From the NCBI GenBank assembly GCA_016290335.1, contig JAEETM010000105.1, positions 1-10,341 of the forward strand: 10,341 nucleotides of DNA, written 5' to 3'. Numbering within the stretch: the first letter of the stretch is position 1; each line of letters opens with the position of its first letter. The position numbers and the translations under genes are program-made. Shown here one piece after another: positions 6,583 to 10,341 of the stretch. Source of the DNA: Treponema sp. (lineage in GTDB: Bacteria; Spirochaetota; Spirochaetia; Treponematales; Treponemataceae). Under the pieces are notes generated by a model. It was not told the DNA's origin. It saw nothing but the letters and a program-made list of their open reading frames with translations, and searched no databases.

Positions 6583-8664
6583 CTATTTTGAGGTTGCTTC
6601 CCAAACGCCATTCCATTCTTTCGGCGGATTTTCTATAAAGCTTCTGCACTTCTCCATATACTTTTTACATGGTGCATCAACTTCTGCATAACGTTCAAAA
6701 ATCGTAAGCGCAAGACTAAACTTTCCTGCATAAAACAGATTACAGGCCGCTTCAAACTTTTCTATAAGGTCGCGCTTTTTAAGATAAAGCTCTTTTTCCA
6801 TCGGCTCATAAACAACAACCGCTTCTTTTTTACCGACAACCGCAACATTAGCAAGCTTACGCCATCCTAAATCTACACCATCCCTGATTGCAGCCTGCCT
6901 TGTAGCTTCTGTACACATTGTGTAAGTACCAAACTGCTTGTTCAAACCTTCAAGCCTTGAAGCAAGATTTACACTGTCACCAAGCATTGTGTAATCAAAA
7001 CGGATTTCAGACCCCATATTTCCAATTACAGCAGTTCCCGTATTCAAGCCGATTCGCTGATAAAACTTTTTACCGCTAAGCTTTTCAAACTCATCTCTAA
7101 GTTCATCAAGCCGTTTCTGACATTTCATTGCCGCAAGAACAGCTCGTTTTCCGTGGTCAGCTTCTTCAAGAGGAGCATTCCAGAAGGCAATAATTGCATC
7201 ACCTTCATATTTATCAATAGTTCCGCCGGAAGCAAGAATAATGTTTGTCATTTCAGAAAGATACTTATTCAAAATACCAATCAGCTTTTCAGGTGGGAAG
7301 TTTTCGGAAATACTTGTAAAGCCCTGAATATCAGAAAAATAAATACTGATTTCACGTCGTTCACCGCCAAGCTTAAGTTTATCAGGGTCTGCAATAAGCT
7401 GATCAATTACTGCAGGACTAAGATACTGGCTGAATGCCGACTGAATAAATCGTTTCTGGCGACCTTCAAGAGCATAATTCAATCCTAATGCCGAAAGGAA
7501 CGAAAGGATAAAACCCAGCAGCGGAATAATTATTGGAAGCCAGATTCCAGGAATAAACAGTCCGTAAGGCACTCCAATGGAAAGAACAAGTCCCAGAGCA
7601 AAACCTATGATGATTCGTACTGTAGTCTTTTTTATGCTTACGCCTTTTCCTTCTGCAAAAGAAACAATCATTGAACCAAAGAACGAAAGCAGAACAATCC
7701 AGATAAATACCATCCAGTCTGACAATTTTCGTACAAAAGAATCATTCAGGAAATTATCAAGCGTAGTCATATGAACACCAACTCCAGGATAAACCTGAGA
7801 AACTGGTGTTGAACAGATATCAAAAAGACCGGGAGCATACAAAGCTACAAAAATGTATAAATCTTCAAAAAACTCAGGTCCAAGAATCTCAGGATTTTCA
7901 TCAAACTCTTCCTGAGTAATTTCGCCGGCCTGAAGTTTTTTCCATTCCTCGGAGCTCTTCATAATTGTTTTTGCATTCCAGGGATTGTAAGCATCTGTCG
8001 AAGTCTGATAGCGCAAACGAACTATACCGGGTTCTTCTTCATAAGGAGTGTCTTCATAATCAATATCTTCAAGAACAAGAGGTGCAATTCCCAAAGAAGG
8101 ATATTTCTTGCCGTTATACTCAAAATAAAGTCTTGCACGGCGGATAATGTCATCATCATCTTTTTTGCTGGTAACACTTGCTATTACCGCAGCATTATCC
8201 TTTATAGGAGAAACAGGAAACTTTGCAAGAGAAGAATTACCATGTTCAATTACGTGAATAGTCTGTACAACCTTTCCACTCTTTTTTTCAGATTCGCCAT
8301 ATTTTTCATCATCCTCCAGACCATAAAACGAAGGCTCCGTGTAAAGCATATCAAAACAGATTGATTTAGGATTTCCCAGTGAAAGATAATCAACAATTTC
8401 TGCAGCCGATTCTCTAGGCCACGGCCACGACCAGCCTCTTTCCTGACTGGCCCAGTCCAGACTGTCCTGATCAATAACTATAAGTGCAATATTGTCATCG
8501 GGATGAATAAACTTTGAAGTACTGAGCATTCGGGTATCATAAGTTTTGTTTTCAAGAGTTGTAAGAAGTCCTGCCTTATATAAAACAATTGTCAGAACAC
8601 TACAAATAACAGCAATAATAATTGAACGAATCCAGATTTTTCCGTTTTTTTTCTCTTTTCCCAT
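6583..8664 (-). CDS. CHASE2-domain class III adenylate cyclase (membrane receptor cyclase)
   Basis: This 693-residue protein should make cAMP from ATP in response to a signal sensed outside the inner membrane. Architecture: an N-terminal transmembrane helix (about 12-31); a CHASE2 sensor domain (about 35-315) with VIDQDSLDW, the WPWPR signature and a CFDMLYTEPS strand; three membrane helices (about 319-340, 350-372, 375-398); then the cyclase domain (about 435-620). Catalytic residues are complete: metal-binding D445 (YFSDIQGFTS) and D489 (KYEGDAIIAFW), adenine-selecting K485 and D563 (MLGDSVNLASRLE), and transition-state N566 and R570. The K/D pair indicates adenylate rather than guanylate cyclase. 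The last 80 residues look helical and TPR-like, ending in PPKEWNGVW. An in-frame TAA directly precedes the ATG, fixing the start. It is the last gene after the SH3 and M48 genes, 31 nt from the latter. Confidence 0.94.
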   Translation of the reverse strand: MGKEKKNGKIWIRSIIIAVICSVLTIVLYKAGLLTTLENKTYDTRMLSTSKFIHPDDNIALIVIDQDSLDWASQERGWSWPWPRESAAEIVDYLSLGNPKSICFDMLYTEPSFYGLEDDEKYGESEKKSGKVVQTIHVIEHGNSSLAKFPVSPIKDNAAVIASVTSKKDDDDIIRRARLYFEYNGKKYPSLGIAPLVLEDIDYEDTPYEEEPGIVRLRYQTSTDAYNPWNAKTIMKSSEEWKKLQAGEITQEEFDENPEILGPEFFEDLYIFVALYAPGLFDICSTPVSQVYPGVGVHMTTLDNFLNDSFVRKLSDWMVFIWIVLLSFFGSMIVSFAEGKGVSIKKTTVRIIIGFALGLVLSIGVPYGLFIPGIWLPIIIPLLGFILSFLSALGLNYALEGRQKRFIQSAFSQYLSPAVIDQLIADPDKLKLGGERREISIYFSDIQGFTSISENFPPEKLIGILNKYLSEMTNIILASGGTIDKYEGDAIIAFWNAPLEEADHGKRAVLAAMKCQKRLDELRDEFEKLSGKKFYQRIGLNTGTAVIGNMGSEIRFDYTMLGDSVNLASRLEGLNKQFGTYTMCTEATRQAAIRDGVDLGWRKLANVAVVGKKEAVVVYEPMEKELYLKKRDLIEKFEAACNLFYAGKFSLALTIFERYAEVDAPCKKYMEKCRSFIENPPKEWNGVWEATSK

Positions 8665-8674
8665 TTATGAATTA

Positions 8675-8678
8675 TCCT
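8675..8678 (-). promoter_or_regulatory. Ribosome binding site of the cyclase gene
   Basis: AGGA (within AAAGGAT) lies 10 nt before the ATG at 8664, in the 31-nt gap after the M48 gene. The spacing is slightly long but acceptable. Confidence 0.55.
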
Positions 8679-8695
8679 TTATTAAAATGCTCAGA

Positions 8696-9676
8696 TTAAA
8701 AGTACTCCTTATACTCCTCAAATCTTCTCTGTCTGCTTTTCTTGCTTGAACCTTTGTATGGATACTTCTTCTTAAAGTTCTTTACATTCTTCTTTCGTGC
8801 AGTTGGAGAAGGATGTGTTTTACTCCAACCTGATTCTCCTTCTGCAATATTTTTATCCAGAAGATTCAGCATATCGTCCATAGCTTCAGGATCATAACCA
8901 GAATCAGACATAAGCATAAGGGCATTTCGATCAGCATCGAACTCCTGAGTAATAGAGAAACCAGAGTTCATCAAAGTATTTACGATTTCATCACCGGCAT
9001 TTGTCAAAAAGTCCAAATCTTCCTGTTTTACAATACCATATTTACTCACTTCTGAGTTTTCATAAACCCTAGTTGTAACATTTTTTACCCCTTCCATTGC
9101 GGCAGAAGTAATTCTGCTTGATTTTATTGCCTTTATACTGTGATTAAGCTGGATATGAGAAATCTCGTGTGCAAGAACCGCAGCAACAGCATCTTCAGAG
9201 TTTGTACACTTTAACAAACCCCGTGTTACAAAAATGTGACCACCCGGTGTAGCCAGAGCATTTATTTCATCTGTATCAAGAATTGCAACATAGTAGCCTT
9301 TATAAAGATACGGCATTGCTGAATTGATAGTGATTGCCGAACAAATCTTATTCAAATATCTTGTAGCATCCGGTGAATCGTAAATCTTATAATTCTTAGT
9401 GATGATGGCAGCAACAGTTCTTCCAATATAATAAGCTTCTTCCGGGGTGATATTGTCTTCGGCAGCTTTTCGTATACCGTCAATTCCAGTTACAACAGCG
9501 TCTGCTATAGCTTCTTCGCCACTTTTTTCATCTTCATATTCTTCGTAATCAACAGGCTCTTCCAGAGATTCAACAATGAGTCTTGACAGCGTAGTACAGG
9601 ATGTAAATGAAAATACTGCAAGTGTGGCACCAGACAACAGAATTATTCTAAGCTTTTTATTCAATTCTCTTTTCAT
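8696..9676 (-). CDS. M48-family zinc metalloprotease, predicted periplasmic lipoprotein
   Basis: A 326-residue secreted metallopeptidase. The signal peptide (KRELNKKLR, then a hydrophobic stretch) ends in FTSC with the lipidated cysteine at C27; F at -3 is unusual for E. coli but fits relaxed spirochaete lipoboxes. An acidic linker follows (about 36-57). The M48 domain shows PGGHIFVTRGLL, the zinc site HEISH (H170, E171, H174), the third ligand E245 in EFDAD, and H288 in THPSP. All are as in the BepA/LoiP-type periplasmic M48 proteases, which degrade or help fold envelope proteins. The C-terminal 34 residues are strongly basic (about 14 K/R). Start choice: a TTG at 9682 is in frame, but the GAGGG at 9686-9690 lies 9 nt from the ATG at 9676 and only 3 nt from the TTG, so the ATG is preferred. 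It is flanked by the SH3 gene (19 nt upstream) and the cyclase. Confidence 0.9.
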   Translation of the reverse strand: MKRELNKKLRIILLSGATLAVFSFTSCTTLSRLIVESLEEPVDYEEYEDEKSGEEAIADAVVTGIDGIRKAAEDNITPEEAYYIGRTVAAIITKNYKIYDSPDATRYLNKICSAITINSAMPYLYKGYYVAILDTDEINALATPGGHIFVTRGLLKCTNSEDAVAAVLAHEISHIQLNHSIKAIKSSRITSAAMEGVKNVTTRVYENSEVSKYGIVKQEDLDFLTNAGDEIVNTLMNSGFSITQEFDADRNALMLMSDSGYDPEAMDDMLNLLDKNIAEGESGWSKTHPSPTARKKNVKNFKKKYPYKGSSKKSRQRRFEEYKEYF

Positions 9677-9685
9677 CTTCAATTA

Positions 9686-9690
9686 CCCTC
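9686..9690 (-). promoter_or_regulatory. Ribosome binding site that decides the M48 start
   Basis: GAGGG is 9 nt upstream of the ATG at 9676 but just 3 nt from the alternative TTG at 9682. Normal spacing favours the ATG. Confidence 0.7.
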
Positions 9691-9695
9691 TAAAA

Positions 9696-10265
9696 CTAAT
9701 CCTCTAACCTGAGATTACCCTGAATAATAAATGTAATCGTATCGTCTTCAGAAACACTGTTTTTTTCAACTTTGTCAACCAGTTCAAAATTTACATCAAA
9801 CTCATCTTCATAAGCAGCTTCAACCGCAGAATTAAAGCCTTTTCCTGCAAGAGAAAGCTCTGTGGCATTTGTAGAAACACGTTTATCATAATTATCTTCA
9901 ACATCAATCTGAGGACGCAACTGACCTTCGTTAGCTTTTCCTGCAAGTGCAAGCTGATCTGCATCTGTAGTTACATTTGCAACTATGATTTTTTTCTTTG
10001 TAAGGGAACCGCTGTTTACCCAGCCGGTTACAGAAGCATCATTCCATAACTGAATTTTGCACCAGGAGCCTTTTTCGTCCAAAACAACTACTCTGGCACC
10101 ATACATCAAAGTGTCAATTTGCTTTGCGGTTATACCTGCTTTATTTTTTAAGCCAAGCTCCTCTACGGCAACATACATGAACTTTTGTGATTTTTGTTTT
10201 GGCGCAGAAAACAGACTGCCCGCAATAATCAGAGTACAGAATAAGATAATAAGATTTCTTTTCAT
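9696..10265 (-). CDS. Secreted SH3-domain protein with L-x-L-A-G-K repeats
   Basis: A 189-residue exported protein. Residues 1-20 form a signal peptide with a likely cleavage after LFSA (A21). No lipobox cysteine is present at the usual place, so it is probably soluble in the periplasm. Residues about 28-92 look like a bacterial SH3 (SH3b) domain: YVAVEELGLKNKAG, GARVVVLDEKGSWCKIQL, GWVNSGSLTKK. Such domains often bind peptidoglycan or peptides. The C-terminal half is acidic and contains two copies of L-(A/S)-L-A-G-K at 105-110 and 137-142, then a strand-rich end (TITFIIQGNLRLED). I do not recognise a named family for this half. It is the first gene of the leftward cluster, with the M48 protease 19 nt downstream, suggesting a joint envelope role. 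Translation is supported by GAGG 7 nt before the ATG. SH3b is fairly secure; a specific function is not. Confidence 0.82.
   Translation of the reverse strand: MKRNLIILFCTLIIAGSLFSAPKQKSQKFMYVAVEELGLKNKAGITAKQIDTLMYGARVVVLDEKGSWCKIQLWNDASVTGWVNSGSLTKKKIIVANVTTDADQLALAGKANEGQLRPQIDVEDNYDKRVSTNATELSLAGKGFNSAVEAAYEDEFDVNFELVDKVEKNSVSEDDTITFIIQGNLRLED
9839..9955 (-). repeat. Internal duplicated motif in the SH3 gene
   Basis: Two near-identical stretches, 9839-9859 and 9935-9955, are spaced exactly 96 bp (32 codons). They share CTTTTCCTGCAAG on the plus strand followed by a similar tail ending AAGCT. They encode the two L-x-L-A-G-K motifs. The similarity at DNA level suggests an old internal duplication or strong constraint on both copies. 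Confidence 0.6.
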
Positions 10266-10272
10266 ATAAAAA

Positions 10273-10276
10273 CCTC
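10273..10276 (-). promoter_or_regulatory. Ribosome binding site of the SH3 gene
   Basis: GAGG (within AGAGG) lies 7 nt before the ATG at 10265, supporting that start. Confidence 0.7.
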
Positions 10277-10279
10277 TAT

Positions 10280-10285
10280 ATTATA
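10280..10285 (-). promoter_or_regulatory. Possible -10 element upstream of the SH3 gene
   Basis: A perfect TATAAT is present on the minus strand, and an overlapping TATAAT (10282-10287) reads on the plus strand because the core ATTATAAT is nearly palindromic. On the minus strand the start would fall near 10273, inside the ribosome site, and no good -35 is seen. The true promoter may therefore lie further upstream, or the element may serve a divergent gene beyond the window. Confidence 0.3.
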
Positions 10286-10291
10286 ATAACA

Positions 10292-10311
10292 TACATTCTT
10301 CAATTAATGTA
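10292..10311. repeat. Inverted repeat TACATT / AATGTA
   Basis: A 6-bp perfect dyad (10292-10297 and 10306-10311) with an 8-nt spacer. Its right part AATTAATGTA (10302-10311) recurs as AATTACTGTA at 10318-10327, with one mismatch. It may be an operator upstream of the SH3/M48/cyclase cluster. Confidence 0.4.
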
Positions 10312-10317
10312 GAGAGG

Positions 10318-10341
10318 AATTACTGTATCATCGCAGTAATT
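10318..10341. repeat. Perfect 8-bp inverted repeat AATTACTG / CAGTAATT at the window edge
   Basis: AATTACTG (10318-10325) and CAGTAATT (10334-10341) are exact reverse complements around an 8-nt spacer. The right arm ends on the last base of the window, so the stem could continue (two G bases precede the left arm). It could be an operator, or the hairpin of a terminator for a neighbouring gene. No T-tract follows it on the minus strand. Confidence 0.5.

Noticed and set aside
6583..8664. Guanylate cyclase or catalytically dead cyclase
   Set aside because: K485 and D563 are the adenine-selecting pair, and both metal aspartates plus N566 and R570 are present, so an active adenylate cyclase is the better call.
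9677..9682. TTG at 9682 as the start of the M48 protease
   Set aside because: The only good ribosome site, GAGGG, would be just 3 nt away. The ATG at 9676 has 9-nt spacing and still leaves a complete signal peptide.

Overview
The window looks like chromosomal DNA of a spirochaete, most likely a gut- or rumen-type Treponema. This is inferred from three things: a CHASE2 adenylate cyclase with a C-terminal W-N-G-V-W tail, a lipoprotein signal with a relaxed lipobox, and a fairly AT-rich, densely packed layout. No rRNA or other taxonomic marker is present, so the genus is only an inference. I see no mobile elements, CRISPR arrays, tRNAs or rRNAs, and no gap of 300 bases or more without a gene.

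Left half (1-6552): an alpha-glucan (glycogen) utilisation block. A glycogen debranching enzyme (glgX) runs leftward off the window edge with its GH13 catalytic residues intact. Divergent from it, across only 59 bp, is a DUF2804 protein of unknown function. A 141-bp regulatory gap follows, with a good promoter, a tandem 9-bp repeat and a small dyad. After it come glycogen phosphorylase (glgP) and, 17 nt later, a ten-helix EamA/DMT-family exporter that is probably co-transcribed. Debranching enzyme and phosphorylase together turn glycogen into glucose-1-phosphate. The DUF2804 protein is a bystander or an unassigned partner.

Right half (6583-10341): a leftward three-gene cluster that converges on the transporter. 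Transcription order is a secreted SH3-domain protein, a periplasmic M48-family zinc-metalloprotease lipoprotein, and a membrane CHASE2/class III adenylate cyclase. Gaps of 19 and 31 nt, each with its own ribosome binding site, suggest an operon. It places two exported envelope proteins beside a receptor cyclase whose sensor domain faces the same compartment. Upstream of the cluster, at the right edge, is a dense set of inverted and direct repeats that could be an operator or the start of a further hairpin.

Overall most genes belong to known families. The parts that deserve a second look are the DUF2804 protein in a glycogen locus, the SH3/M48/cyclase cluster, the L-x-L-A-G-K repeat in the SH3 protein, the repeat cluster at the right edge, and a possible leaderless start for glgX. 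I did not find convincing evidence of a wholly new defence or mobile system.
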